Source: Dokdonia sp. PRO95 (GTDB lineage: Bacteria; Bacteroidota; Bacteroidia; Flavobacteriales; Flavobacteriaceae). Taken from it: a stretch of 64,000 nucleotides of DNA. This document shows, one piece after another, positions 1-8,040 of the stretch. The translations under genes were made by a program, and so were the position numbers. The DNA lies in contig NZ_CM001837.1 of assembly GCF_000355805.1 (NCBI RefSeq), positions 3,047,966 through 3,111,965 on the forward strand. Reading direction: 5' to 3'. The notes under the pieces are model-generated. The model worked only from the letters and a program-made list of their open reading frames with translations, was not told where the DNA came from and ran no database searches. How positions within the stretch are numbered: the first letter of the stretch is position 1; the number at the start of each line of letters is the position of its first letter.

Positions 1-1
1 T

Positions 2-1660
2 GATGCAGCGTCAAACAACTCTGTAGATGATATACGTAGTCTTATAGATCAAGTACGCATCCCGCCACAGGTAGGAAAGTACAAGGTGTATATTATTGAT
101 GAGGTGCACATGCTCTCTGCTGCGGCCTTTAATGCGTTTCTTAAAACACTAGAAGAACCTCCTAAGCACGCTATTTTTATACTAGCGACTACAGAAAAAC
201 ACAAAATCATCCCTACGATACTTTCTCGTTGTCAGATTTTTGACTTCAAGCGTATTACCGTAACAGATGCTCGCAAGCACCTTGTACAGATTGCGCAAGA
301 AGAAGGTATTGAAGCAGATGAAGAAGCATTACATATCATTGCTCAAAAAGCAGATGGTGCGATGCGTGATGCTTTATCCATTTTTGACCGCGTAGTGAGT
401 TTTAGTGGTAAAACGCTTTCGCGAAAAGCAGTGACAGAGAACTTAAATGTTCTTGACTACGATACCTATTTCACCACCACAGATTATTTACTTGCAAACG
501 ATATACCACAGGTACTCGTACAGTATAATGATATCTTGTCACGTGGTTTTGATGGACATCACTACATTGCTGGTCTAGCTTCTCATTTTAGAGACTTAAT
601 GGTTTGTAAAAATCCGCCGACGATTCATTTATTAGAAGTGGGCGATACAACTAAGAAGAAATACTACGAGCAATCACAAAAAACCGATATGGCTTTCTTA
701 ATGGAAGCTATCAATATTGCAAATGATTGTGATCTTAAATTTAGAACCAGCCGTAACCAGCGACTGCTAGTAGAACTTTGCCTCATGCAACTTGCCTCTA
801 TCACTTTTGATGGAGAAAAAAAAAATGACGGTCCGTTCTTAGTACCACCTTCTTATTATAAAGTAGATCATACACCGACTGGCGCAGCGCCACAAGCGCA
901 AACGGCAGTTGTATCAAATAACACTTCAGCTACACAAGCACCAAGTGCTACAAATGCAGCAGCAGTAGCAGCAGCTGTTACGCAAACGCCGAGTACTCCT
1001 ACTCCGCCGCCTACTGTACAGCAAAGTGTACCTGTACAAGAAAATACTGTTGCACCAAATACAAGTGCTCCACAAGCAACGCAAGCTCAAACGCAAAATG
1101 CAGCTCCTGCACAGAACACAGCAGCAACACCGCAAGCTGCTCCTGTAACGCCTCAAGCCTCACCTACTACTCCTAGCGTACCAGAATTATCATTGCGCAA
1201 GGATCGTGTGTCTGGGTTGTCACTTAAAGGATTACAGCGCAAAAAGGAGCTAGAGCTAAAGAAAGCTGACAAAAAAGTAGATGTAGAAAATCTACCTACA
1301 GAGCCATTTACAGAAATTGCAATGCAAGCTGCTTGGGCAGAGTATGTAAAACGTCTTCTTGCCAAAGGAGAACGTATTATCGCCTCTAACCTAGAAGCAG
1401 ATCAGCCGACATTGAATGGGACTACCATTGAATTAGAGTATCCTAACGAGACGATGAAAATTGAAGTAGAACGTGCTCAAGGGCCGCTACTTGAATTTTT
1501 AAAACGTAGTCTCAACAATTATGATATTACTTTAGGAATTACGGTAAATGAAGAAGTACAGCGCAAATATGCCTATACTGCTCAAGAACGATATGATAAA
1601 CTACGAGAACACAATCCTGCGCTAGATATCCTCAGGAAAACATTTGATCTCGACCTATAA
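2..1660 (+). CDS. dnaX: DNA polymerase III subunit gamma/tau (5' truncated)
   Basis: Clamp-loader ATPase that loads the sliding clamp for replication. The frame is open from base 2 and already reads conserved AAA+ sequence (DAASNNSVDDIR) before the first Met at 86, so the true start lies outside the window. Visible motifs are Walker B (IIDEVHM), sensor 1 (ILATTE) and LSRCQIFDF. A long Ala/Gln/Thr/Pro-rich linker (about 880-1180) leads to a C-terminal domain ending KTFDLDL, as in tau. A near copy of the TTTCGCGAAA palindrome (414-429) encodes LSRKA. The miaE-like gene follows after 11 bp, probably in the same operon. The Walker A region is not in view. Confidence 0.97.
   Translation, partial: DAASNNSVDDIRSLIDQVRIPPQVGKYKVYIIDEVHMLSAAAFNAFLKTLEEPPKHAIFILATTEKHKIIPTILSRCQIFDFKRITVTDARKHLVQIAQEEGIEADEEALHIIAQKADGAMRDALSIFDRVVSFSGKTLSRKAVTENLNVLDYDTYFTTTDYLLANDIPQVLVQYNDILSRGFDGHHYIAGLASHFRDLMVCKNPPTIHLLEVGDTTKKKYYEQSQKTDMAFLMEAINIANDCDLKFRTSRNQRLLVELCLMQLASITFDGEKKNDGPFLVPPSYYKVDHTPTGAAPQAQTAVVSNNTSATQAPSATNAAAVAAAVTQTPSTPTPPPTVQQSVPVQENTVAPNTSAPQATQAQTQNAAPAQNTAATPQAAPVTPQASPTTPSVPELSLRKDRVSGLSLKGLQRKKELELKKADKKVDVENLPTEPFTEIAMQAAWAEYVKRLLAKGERIIASNLEADQPTLNGTTIELEYPNETMKIEVERAQGPLLEFLKRSLNNYDITLGITVNEEVQRKYAYTAQERYDKLREHNPALDILRKTFDLDL
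414..429. repeat. near copy of 16-bp palindrome, in dnaX
   Basis: CGCTTTCGCGAAAAGC: the palindrome core is intact, but one extra A shifts the right arm. It encodes LSRK within dnaX, the only copy in this codon phase. Confidence 0.6.
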
Positions 1661-1671
1661 AAAAACACGCT

Positions 1672-2277
1672 ATGGAAAATAAAGAAGCTATCCAGATGCT
1701 CCACCTTAAATTACCTACAGATCCTCGCTGGGTAAATATTGTAGAAAAAAACATAGAAGAAATACTTACAGATCACGCCTACTGCGAGCAGAAAGCTGCT
1801 TCTAGTGCGATTTCCTTTATCATAGGTTTTCCAGAATACTCAGAGCTTGTTGCTGCGATGAGTGATCTTGCCATGGAAGAAATGAGCCACTTTAAAATGG
1901 TGCATGATATCATGATAGAAAGAGGATTACACCTAGGTCGTGAGCGCAAGGATGCCTACGTGCACAAGCTACGTTTCTTTTTCCCAAAAGGAGGATCAAG
2001 AGTAGAGAGCTTAGTCAACCGTTTGCTGGTTGCGGCGCTTATTGAAGGTAGAAGCTGTGAGCGTTTCCGCTTACTGTCTGAGGAGCTTGAAGATAAAAAG
2101 CTTGCTAAGTTTTATCGCAAACTCATGATAAGCGAGGCTGGACACTATACGATGTTCTTAAACTTTGCACGCCAGTATGGAGACAGAGCAAAAGTAGATG
2201 CGAAGTGGCAAGAGCTACTAGATTTTGAAAAGCAAGTAATGAAGGATCTAAGTGTTACAGAAACCATACACGGATAA
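1672..2277 (+). CDS. miaE: tRNA-(ms[2]io[6]A)-hydroxylase, MiaE family
   Basis: Ferritin-like non-haem diiron enzyme family that hydroxylates the isopentenyl group of modified A37 in tRNA. The 201 residues have the expected ligand pattern: Glu39 in DHAYCEQKAAS, E70-M-S-H73 in the second helix, and later EGRSCERF and SEAGHY (E-x-x-H). Length fits the family. It starts 11 bp after dnaX and is probably cotranscribed. Family assignment is firm; activity depends on ms2i6A synthesis genes outside the window. Confidence 0.9.
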   Translation: MENKEAIQMLHLKLPTDPRWVNIVEKNIEEILTDHAYCEQKAASSAISFIIGFPEYSELVAAMSDLAMEEMSHFKMVHDIMIERGLHLGRERKDAYVHKLRFFFPKGGSRVESLVNRLLVAALIEGRSCERFRLLSEELEDKKLAKFYRKLMISEAGHYTMFLNFARQYGDRAKVDAKWQELLDFEKQVMKDLSVTETIHG

Positions 2278-2314
2278 TATTTCCACTAGTTTTCTCAACT
2301 AAACATAAGCTTAT

Positions 2315-2779
2315 ATGCGCATACATATTCTTATCATTTCTTGTCTAGTAGTGAGCTGTATCGCTTGTAAGGAGAAAGCACCCGTACAAAAACCAACCAC
2401 ACCTTTTGATTATCTACTAGGAGACTGGGAGCGAACTAATAGTAAAGGCGGTAGTGAGACCTTTGAACACTGGAAAACGGTTACGGCTACAGAGCTACGA
2501 GGTCATGGTTACACCTTAGAAGACGAGGACACCGTTTTTAACGAGCGCATGCGACTTGTACAAAAGAAAAACGAGTGGCAACTGCAAATAAGTGGGCCAA
2601 ATGAAACGCCAACCGTTTTTAAAATCACTGAGAATGATGGCAAGTCATTTACGGCTGTAAATCCTGAAAATGAGTTTCCTAAGGTGATTAGGTATTCTTA
2701 CTTTGATGATGTGCTTACGGCAACTATCTCCTCAGAGGAAATGGAAATTCCGTTTATATTCTGGCGGATAGAAGATTAA
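2315..2779 (+). CDS. DUF6265-like lipoprotein
   Basis: Predicted small lipoprotein of 154 residues. A short hydrophobic signal ends in lipobox VVSC (Cys15; Cys18 is an alternative). The mature part begins with a Lys/Pro-rich linker, then FDYLLGDWER...ETFEHWK...LRGHGYTLE, the look of the lipocalin/FABP-like DUF6265 proteins common in Bacteroidota. No catalytic motif is visible. It converges with the thioredoxin gene on the other strand, and the two stop codons overlap by 4 bp. Function unknown. Confidence 0.8.
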   Translation: MRIHILIISCLVVSCIACKEKAPVQKPTTPFDYLLGDWERTNSKGGSETFEHWKTVTATELRGHGYTLEDEDTVFNERMRLVQKKNEWQLQISGPNETPTVFKITENDGKSFTAVNPENEFPKVIRYSYFDDVLTATISSEEMEIPFIFWRIED

Positions 2780-3348
2780 CCTTCGGTGAGGAGTTTATCT
2801 ATGATGGTTCTTATGCTATCGCTATTCCAGTCTGAGGCGCCTGTTTCTTTTACCACTATATTTCCTTCCTGATCGATGATGTAACTCGTAGGTATCGAGC
2901 GTTCAAAAAGTAACTCCGGTGTTTCCATCGCAGGTAAAACTGCTGGGAGGTCTAGTTCTCTTTTAGTCATAAACTTTTTGACTACTTCAGGATCTTCGTT
3001 TGTGATGAGCAAGAACGTAATCTTATCTCCATAATCTGCATGCAGTTCAGCTATAGATGGTAGTTCGGCAATACACGGAGGGCACCATGTTGCCCAGTAA
3101 CTTATAAAAGTGACTTTGCCCTTCCCTACGCCTACTTCGGCTGGGATTCCTTCTAGCGAGCTTACTTTATAATCAAAAGACTGGAGTTGAGTTTGGTCCT
3201 TTTTCGCGAAAGCGGACGGAGAAAATATCGCCACCTTCACCTTATTTATTGCCACCTGAATAGGAGTCCGCGTCTGCGGAATAATAAGCAGGAGAATCAC
3301 AATGATGAACAATATATTTTGCCAACTAAATCTTTTTTTCTGAGCCAT
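2776..3348 (-). CDS. TlpA-type membrane-anchored thioredoxin-like protein
   Basis: Periplasmic thiol-disulfide oxidoreductase anchored by one N-terminal membrane segment (NILFIIVILLLIIPQT). The redox motif is WATWCPPC, followed by the thioredoxin cis-Pro region SIPTSYIID. I chose the ATG at 3348 (MAQKKRF...). A longer reading from 3393 would begin inside the upstream terminator hairpin. The 3199-3214 palindrome variant encodes SAFAKK just after the membrane segment. Probable role is thiol reduction in the cell envelope; the partner is unknown. Confidence 0.88.
   Translation of the reverse strand: MAQKKRFSWQNILFIIVILLLIIPQTRTPIQVAINKVKVAIFSPSAFAKKDQTQLQSFDYKVSSLEGIPAEVGVGKGKVTFISYWATWCPPCIAELPSIAELHADYGDKITFLLITNEDPEVVKKFMTKRELDLPAVLPAMETPELLFERSIPTSYIIDQEGNIVVKETGASDWNSDSIRTIIDKLLTEG
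3199..3214. repeat. near copy of 16-bp palindrome, in TlpA-type gene
   Basis: 14 of 16 positions match CGCTTTCGCGAAAGCG and the right arm is complete. It lies in the coding sequence and encodes AFAK. Confidence 0.6.
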
Positions 3349-3349
3349 A

Positions 3350-3393
3350 GGGAATAAAAAAATGCGTGTGTACGATGAGTCGTACACACGCAT
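3350..3393 (-). terminator. intrinsic terminator of the triple-repeat lipoprotein gene
   Basis: A 14-bp perfect stem (arms 3362-3375 and 3380-3393, stem sequence ATGCGTGTGTACGA) with a 4-nt loop. On the minus strand it is followed by a run of T (plus-strand A run 3355-3362). It sits 21 bp beyond the stop at 3415. Confidence 0.9.
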
Positions 3394-3414
3394 TAAACTT
3401 ACGTTTTTTTATAC

Positions 3415-4491
3415 TTAATTACGAGTAACCGTCACAGGTTCTGATAAGTCAAAACAACCGCTTAGGTCATTTGCATTTGCACCCACCATAAGACCGGTAA
3501 GTCCTTCCTCATAACGCAGGTACCAGATAAGGCAAACGCCCGTTCCAGCATCATCAAAGTTTACGCCCTCTACCGCAGCCAGTGTAGGTGGTAATCCCAG
3601 GATCTCTCCAGTATCTGTAGTGATCACCCAGCTATTTAAAGCGCCTACGCTCTCTCCCGTAAGACCTAGCCCGCTTACCATATCTGGTGTGCCGTCTACG
3701 GTAAAGGTAAAAGGACCTCCAGTAATTTCGGCAGCGATTGCCTCGTTACGTACTACTTCTACAGGTTCAGATAGATCAAAAACTCCCGTAAGGTCATTTG
3801 CATTTGCTCCCACTTCTAGCCCTTCTAGTCCTGGCTCATAGCGTAGGTACCAGATAAGGCAGATTCCTGCTCCTGCATCGTCAAAGTTTACACCTTGCAC
3901 CGCATCTAGCGTAGGTGGTAATCCTAAAATTTCGCCAGTGTCTGTGGTAATCACCCAGCTTCTCTCAGATCCTACAGAATCACCCATAAGTGATAAACCG
4001 CTTACCATATCTGGCGTACCGTCTACACAAAACTCAAAAGGCCCTCCCACGATTTCGGCAGCAAGTGGTCCCGCGTTGCGGTTTACGACAAGAAAGTTAG
4101 AGAGCTCAAAATCTCCTGCAAAGTCATCAAGATTTTCGCCCGTTGTTAGTCCGCTCAAGCCATCTTGATACGCAAGGTGATAGATGTAACAGGCACCCAC
4201 ACCAGCATCGTCAAAGTTTACACCCTCCAGCGCCTCCAGCGTAGGTGGGATTCCTAAGATGTTTTTAGAGTCATCTGTCACTACAAAAGTAGTCACATCT
4301 CCCGCTAGTTCGCCAGTGAGTGTCACGCCCGTTACCATATCTGGCGCTCCATCTACAAAGAAGGTAAAAGGACCTCCTGCTAGCGTGCCAGCTTCTGGTG
4401 TGATTGCGTTTGTGGTGGTATCGTCGTCAGAGTCACACGATACAAGGATAGCTCCTAGAGCGAAGCATCCCATTAATAGTTGCTTTTTCAT
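3415..4491 (-). CDS. lipoprotein with three tandem ~109-residue repeats
   Basis: Predicted surface or outer-membrane lipoprotein of 358 residues, with lipobox ILVSC (Cys19) and an Asp-rich tether. It contains three tandem domains starting near residues 39, 149 and 258. Each begins GGPF.F.VDG.PDMV.G and includes GVNFDDAG and a conserved Cys before a YHL or WYL segment. Repeats 2 and 3 are the most alike. Similar repeats are common in large secreted flavobacterial proteins. No enzymatic motif is visible; a beta-sandwich binding or adhesion role is inference. A Crp-like palindrome lies upstream and a strong terminator follows. Confidence 0.85.
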   Translation of the reverse strand: MKKQLLMGCFALGAILVSCDSDDDTTTNAITPEAGTLAGGPFTFFVDGAPDMVTGVTLTGELAGDVTTFVVTDDSKNILGIPPTLEALEGVNFDDAGVGACYIYHLAYQDGLSGLTTGENLDDFAGDFELSNFLVVNRNAGPLAAEIVGGPFEFCVDGTPDMVSGLSLMGDSVGSERSWVITTDTGEILGLPPTLDAVQGVNFDDAGAGICLIWYLRYEPGLEGLEVGANANDLTGVFDLSEPVEVVRNEAIAAEITGGPFTFTVDGTPDMVSGLGLTGESVGALNSWVITTDTGEILGLPPTLAAVEGVNFDDAGTGVCLIWYLRYEEGLTGLMVGANANDLSGCFDLSEPVTVTRN

Positions 4492-4545
4492 TATTGATAG
4501 TTTTTTTTATTTAATAGTGTAAAACTAAAACCATCAAGATTGCTT

Positions 4546-4567
4546 AAATGTAAGCTAGCTTACATTT
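4546..4567. promoter_or_regulatory. candidate Crp/Fnr-type operator (22-bp perfect palindrome)
   Basis: A perfect 22-bp palindrome centred on TGTAAGCTAGCTTACA, with AAA and TTT flanks. The half-sites TGTnA-N6-TnACA match the general Crp/Fnr box. It lies 55 bp upstream of the triple-repeat lipoprotein start and just past the stop of a Crp/Fnr-family gene, so that regulator is the obvious candidate. There is no T run on either side, so it does not look like a terminator. Confidence 0.55.
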
Positions 4568-4574
4568 GGTGATT

Positions 4575-5240
4575 TTATGCCACTTTTATGCGAATTTCAT
4601 TGCGAGAAAATTCTAAAAACTGCGTTGCCTTGAGCTCGTTCATAATCGCATTAAGCGTAGGTCTTGAGGTGCCTATGAGACTTGCGATATCTTTTTGAGT
4701 GTATGGATGTTTAATCACGGTATCACCCGTATTTGGGCAGCAGTAGCCATAATCTTCGGCTAGTTCTGTCATAAATTCCTTTACACGTGTGGTTGCATCT
4801 TTAAAGAGTAGCAAGTCTAGACGGCGCTCTAACTTTTTAAACCTGATCCCGAGAAATTTATACACCTTAAGACTAAAGCTGTGGTTATTGCGCATTAACT
4901 CCTGCATCTGGCACACCGGCACGGGGCATACCGAGGTTTTTGCATCTATAGACTGTGCAAACTCACTGCGCGACTCCTCCCCTAGTATCGCCTTCTCGCC
5001 AAAGAGTTCGCCCTTAGTAAGTATCGCCCGCACCACCTCCTTACCATCCTCTGCATAGTAACCCAGCTTTACCTTACCCTTCTCTATCAAGTACACCTTA
5101 TTTGCCGCATCCTCCTCAAAGTAAATAAAGTCCTGCTTCCCGTATTGCGAGAAGTTATGCCGCTTTCTATAATGCTTTGTTTTATGGGGACACAACACGC
5201 TAAAAACATTTACATCTTCAAGAAACCAGATTTTTGACAT
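4575..5240 (-). CDS. Crp/Fnr-family transcriptional regulator
   Basis: Cytoplasmic DNA-binding regulator of 221 residues. The N-terminal cyclic-nucleotide-binding-like beta-roll (about 30-135) has the family pattern KVYLIEKGKVKLGYY...GELFGEKAILG. The C-terminal winged helix (about 160-221) contains YTQKDIASLIGTSRPTLNAIMNEL, the Crp recognition helix. No Fe-S-type Cys cluster is evident, so an Fnr-like oxygen sensor is less likely. The ligand cannot be told. Upstream, 5285-5298 carries CTGTAA-CC-TTACAG, a possible autoregulatory site with a short spacer. The 22-bp palindrome downstream is the best candidate target. Confidence 0.88.
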   Translation of the reverse strand: MSKIWFLEDVNVFSVLCPHKTKHYRKRHNFSQYGKQDFIYFEEDAANKVYLIEKGKVKLGYYAEDGKEVVRAILTKGELFGEKAILGEESRSEFAQSIDAKTSVCPVPVCQMQELMRNNHSFSLKVYKFLGIRFKKLERRLDLLLFKDATTRVKEFMTELAEDYGYCCPNTGDTVIKHPYTQKDIASLIGTSRPTLNAIMNELKATQFLEFSRNEIRIKVA

Positions 5241-5707
5241 AGCGCGTGTAGGATTTAATTGTTACACATCTGTCGGCAGCCGCTCTGTAACCTTACAGCC
5301 AGTAGGCGTTTATAGCATTGTGGGTGTAGTACGCTTACGCGAAAATGTCTCGCGTTATATCCATATGCTTTTATGAGCAATGTGTTTAGTGGGTGGTTGT
5401 TTTTAGTGACTGCTCGCGAAAAACTGATATCCTTTTTGAAGTAAAGTGACTTATTTTCAATTATTTCGCTATAAATGAGGATTACCGTATGGCAGTTTGG
5501 ATTTGAGGTGGTAGATTAGTGGTTTGCTTGTAGGTATTGATTCTTTACAGCAATAAATGGCAATCTTAAATAATATTTTATCAACTGATATTCATTGGTT
5601 TGTGGTTGGGGTTTTGGTAGATTGCTTATGTATTCAAGTTGTGCTTAATGTTAGAGAAACATCGTTACAAACGTTAAAATTTATTACATTTAAAAAAATA
5701 AAAACTT
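5241..5707. other. 467-bp intergenic region at the left edge of the accessory stretch
   Basis: No convincing gene. It contains the short inverted repeat CTGTAA-CC-TTACAG (5285-5298) and two eroded lookalikes of the TTTCGCGAAA palindrome (about 5332-5347 and 5403-5414). A 55-codon open frame (5557-5724) overlaps the next gene start and is not supported. Base composition becomes visibly more A+T-rich toward the right. Confidence 0.6.
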
Positions 5708-6046
5708 ATGGCAGTAAAAGTTGAGACAGTTGATATTCTGAAAAAATATTTTGAAGGAGTTACCAAACGAGCCAATCATCACGCACCAAACGTAAATGAT
5801 GTAATTTATGGTTTACTCGGAGTGATAATTCTAAAAAAAGACGATGGCACACACATAGAAGTTCGTGGTAGCGACGATGATAAAACTGGAAATATACTTT
5901 GGGTAACTATAGGTGGTATACGATACGCTTTTAGATATGAGCATTCAGATGGAACAATAGAAATAAGAAGAGACACATACAAAGGTCCTTTGGTTTTAAA
6001 AATTGATAATTCAACAACTCTTCAACAAGTTATTAATTGCTTTTAG
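5708..6046 (+). CDS. hypothetical protein, cassette-type
   Basis: A soluble 112-residue protein of unknown function. The N-terminal half is helical (VDILKKYFEGVTKRANHHAPNVNDVIYGLLG). The C-terminal half looks like beta strands (IEVRGSDDDKTGNILWVTIGGIRYAFRY...GTIEIRRDT). No signal peptide or catalytic motif. Similar small proteins occur, as I recall, in gene-cassette-like settings of marine Bacteroidota. First of a tight three-gene run, overlapping or abutting the next two, which suggests they work or move together. Confidence 0.7.
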   Translation: MAVKVETVDILKKYFEGVTKRANHHAPNVNDVIYGLLGVIILKKDDGTHIEVRGSDDDKTGNILWVTIGGIRYAFRYEHSDGTIEIRRDTYKGPLVLKIDNSTTLQQVINCF

Positions 6047-6051
6047 ATAAA

Positions 6052-6429
6052 ATGGAGTGGGCTAAAGTTTTCAATCAAGTATCTTCAATAAAAGTCAAAA
6101 GTGTAACTGACTCTTTGTTCAAATTTGGAACGTTTGGATTAATCATTGGAGTTGTTTCAGCAATTTTCTCTGACAAAGACTGGGTTGTAATCGTAGTCTT
6201 TTCTTTTTCAGCTTTATTTTATCTTATTGGTCTGTTTTTCTACTGTTTTTTTGCATTAAAAAAACCAGATTATCTTAGAAGTGAAGAATATCAAACTCAA
6301 AAACAAGCATTGGAATTGTTGGGCGACAACGAAAGAGCTCATAATCAAAATCTATCACACCTTCACCTAATAACAAACCCAAATGCACCAAAAAATGACA
6401 ACAATAGCGAAAATCCGTTAACAGAATGA
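6052..6429 (+). CDS. small two-pass membrane protein, unknown
   Basis: About 125 residues. Two hydrophobic segments (FGTFGLIIGVVSAIF and VVIVVFSFSALFYLIGLFFYCFFAL) are followed by a polar Asn-rich tail. I prefer ATG 6052; a TTG at 6037 would overlap the previous gene by 10 bp. The stop overlaps the next start as ATGA, so translational coupling is likely. Function is unknown; the layout of small soluble protein, membrane protein and small soluble protein would fit a toxin-immunity or stress module, but nothing proves it. Confidence 0.65.
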   Translation: MEWAKVFNQVSSIKVKSVTDSLFKFGTFGLIIGVVSAIFSDKDWVVIVVFSFSALFYLIGLFFYCFFALKKPDYLRSEEYQTQKQALELLGDNERAHNQNLSHLHLITNPNAPKNDNNSENPLTE

Positions 6430-6737
6430 ATTGGGATAAATTTTATATAATCACTTTGGACAATGATGGAATTCCCAGCTCATTTAATAAAAAAGTATTT
6501 CATAATCAACTGACTAAAACAAATGGAGTTATAGCGTGGTGGCATTATTTGGAATCCACCTACATTATTAAAGTTGGATATTCTGTGAATGCTGCTCATA
6601 TTGCTGAGTTAATGAAAGAAATTGCACCAAGTAAAAAGTTTTTCACATCGGAAATAAAATTTAATGATTTTAATGGTTGGCTACCTAACGAAGCTTATGA
6701 ATGGATACGCGAAAACACTAAGCACAACAACGTATAA
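6426..6737 (+). CDS. hypothetical protein, cassette-type
   Basis: A soluble 103-residue protein, coupled to the preceding gene by an ATGA overlap. It has an Ile/Val strand (FYIITLDND), a central aromatic motif IAWWHYLESTYIIKVG and a C-terminal FNGWLPNEAYEWIREN. Proteins with this W-W-H-Y and GWLP-W-I pattern recur as unknown small proteins in Bacteroidota. Its last codons (N-N-V-stop) lie inside the left arm of the attC-like inverted repeat, as in integron-style cassettes. Confidence 0.65.
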   Translation: MNWDKFYIITLDNDGIPSSFNKKVFHNQLTKTNGVIAWWHYLESTYIIKVGYSVNAAHIAELMKEIAPSKKFFTSEIKFNDFNGWLPNEAYEWIRENTKHNNV

Positions 6738-6919
6738 AAACAATAGGGCAATTGTAGCAAAACCGAATGGCTTGGGTGCATTTACGAGGTCGCCAAATTT
6801 TTAAATTTGGCTTATTTACAAGAAAAAATAATAAGAAAAATTTAAAAATTGGGCTTGTGGCTCAACCGAATGGATAGCGTGCAAATCCGCCCTACTGTTC
6901 TTATAGACAACCGTTGTGC
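6722..6919. repeat. attC-like imperfect inverted repeat at a gene-cassette boundary
   Basis: The ends are exactly complementary (GCACAAC 6722-6728, GTTGTGC 6913-6919). The pairing continues imperfectly inward: an ACGTATAAAAACAATAGGGC side to 6749 and a GCCCTACTGTTCTTATA side from 6889. An inner perfect hairpin, GCCAAATTT-TT-AAATTTGGC, lies at 6792-6811. The left arm overlaps the stop of the preceding gene. This resembles the long folded sites that separate one-gene cassettes in environmental Bacteroidota. No integrase gene is in the window, and the core is not the canonical RYYYAAC/GTTRRRY. Confidence 0.55.
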
Positions 6920-6936
6920 GTCATTAAAAAAAAACT

Positions 6937-8040
6937 ATGTCTGAAAATATAAATATTGACCAAGAATTAGAGAACTTAGAAGAATCTCAAGAGAATCAGG
7001 ATGACTATAATGAAAACCCACCTAATGATATTGTTGCATATAATGAACTTAGGTCTTGTGCCGATTTATTAAGAATGTACCTAGAGAACCAACTTGAAAT
7101 TCAACCAGATTTTCAGCGAGATGTAGTTTGGAACAAGGCTATGCAAACTAGATTAATTGATTCTTTAGTTAAACAATTACCTATTCCAAGTTTGTGTTTA
7201 AGTCTTGATTATAAAACACAAGAAAGATTTGTAATTGACGGTCTTCAAAGAATAGCAACTGTCGTCAATTTTTTAAATGTCAAATCAGAAGATGAATGGA
7301 AATTAGCAAGACTGGACGATATTGACGAGAGAATATCCGGCAAAACTAATTTAACAATAAAGAAAAAATACCCTGAACTTTTCAGTAAAATCCAAAATAC
7401 TGTTTTACCGATTACAGTATTGAGGTGTGACTATTCTAAAAAAAGCCATATGAATTATTTGTTTACAATTTTTCATAGACTAAATACTGGTGGCAGTAAA
7501 TTGACAAATCAAGAAATTAGAAATTGTATTTATAATGGCACTTTAAATAATTTTTTAAAGAATATAGTCAGCAGAGAAAACTTTATAAATCTATTTGACA
7601 TAAAAGCCAATAAGGTTTATCGCTTTTCTAATGAAGAATTAGTATTAAGATTTATTTCTTTTCACACAAAATATGAGGATTACAATGGTCGTTTAGCAAA
7701 ATTTTTAAATGACTTTATGGAGGATAATAAAAATGCCAATGATGAATTTATCGTAAATTTAGTTGACATTACAACTAGAACAATTAATCTATTATATGAA
7801 ACAATATTAAATAACGAACCCTTACCAAGACTAAGTAAAGCAACTACAGAAGCAATACTTGTTGGCATTTCAAGAAATATTGCAACATTAGAAAACAAAA
7901 ATGCTGCAGAATTACATAATCTATATATGGCATTGAGAAATGATGAATTATTTTCTGTAGAGAGCTTAAAAGAGGGCTTAGCTCAAAAGGATAGAGTAAT
8001 TGATAGATTAACAAGAGCAATAGAAATTTTCTCAGCATAA
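6937..8040 (+). CDS. DUF262-domain protein
   Basis: A stand-alone DUF262 protein of 367 residues. The ParB/Srx-like domain has IQPDFQRDVVWN (FQR at 59-61) and FVIDGLQRIATVVNFL (DGLQR at 101-105). The DGxQR motif is the nucleotide-binding or hydrolysis signature of DUF262 in GmrSD and SspE-type defence nucleases. No C-terminal DUF1524 HNH motif is visible; the rest is helical. An acidic, Asn/Gln-rich N-terminus (1-30) is probably disordered. Its stop overlaps the next gene by one base (TAATG), so it is coupled to a HEPN protein. Probable role in defence or toxin-antitoxin function is inference. Confidence 0.82.
   Translation: MSENINIDQELENLEESQENQDDYNENPPNDIVAYNELRSCADLLRMYLENQLEIQPDFQRDVVWNKAMQTRLIDSLVKQLPIPSLCLSLDYKTQERFVIDGLQRIATVVNFLNVKSEDEWKLARLDDIDERISGKTNLTIKKKYPELFSKIQNTVLPITVLRCDYSKKSHMNYLFTIFHRLNTGGSKLTNQEIRNCIYNGTLNNFLKNIVSRENFINLFDIKANKVYRFSNEELVLRFISFHTKYEDYNGRLAKFLNDFMEDNKNANDEFIVNLVDITTRTINLLYETILNNEPLPRLSKATTEAILVGISRNIATLENKNAAELHNLYMALRNDELFSVESLKEGLAQKDRVIDRLTRAIEIFSA

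Noticed and set aside
3349-3393. N-terminal extension of the TlpA-type protein
   Set aside because: These codons form the terminator stem of the upstream gene; ATG 3348 directly precedes the basic/hydrophobic anchor.
4789-5058. plus-strand frame opposite the Crp/Fnr gene
   Set aside because: Antisense shadow of a clear family member.
5557-5724. 55-codon open frame with a hydrophobic stretch before the first cassette gene
   Set aside because: It overlaps the better-supported start at 5708, and nothing but length supports it.
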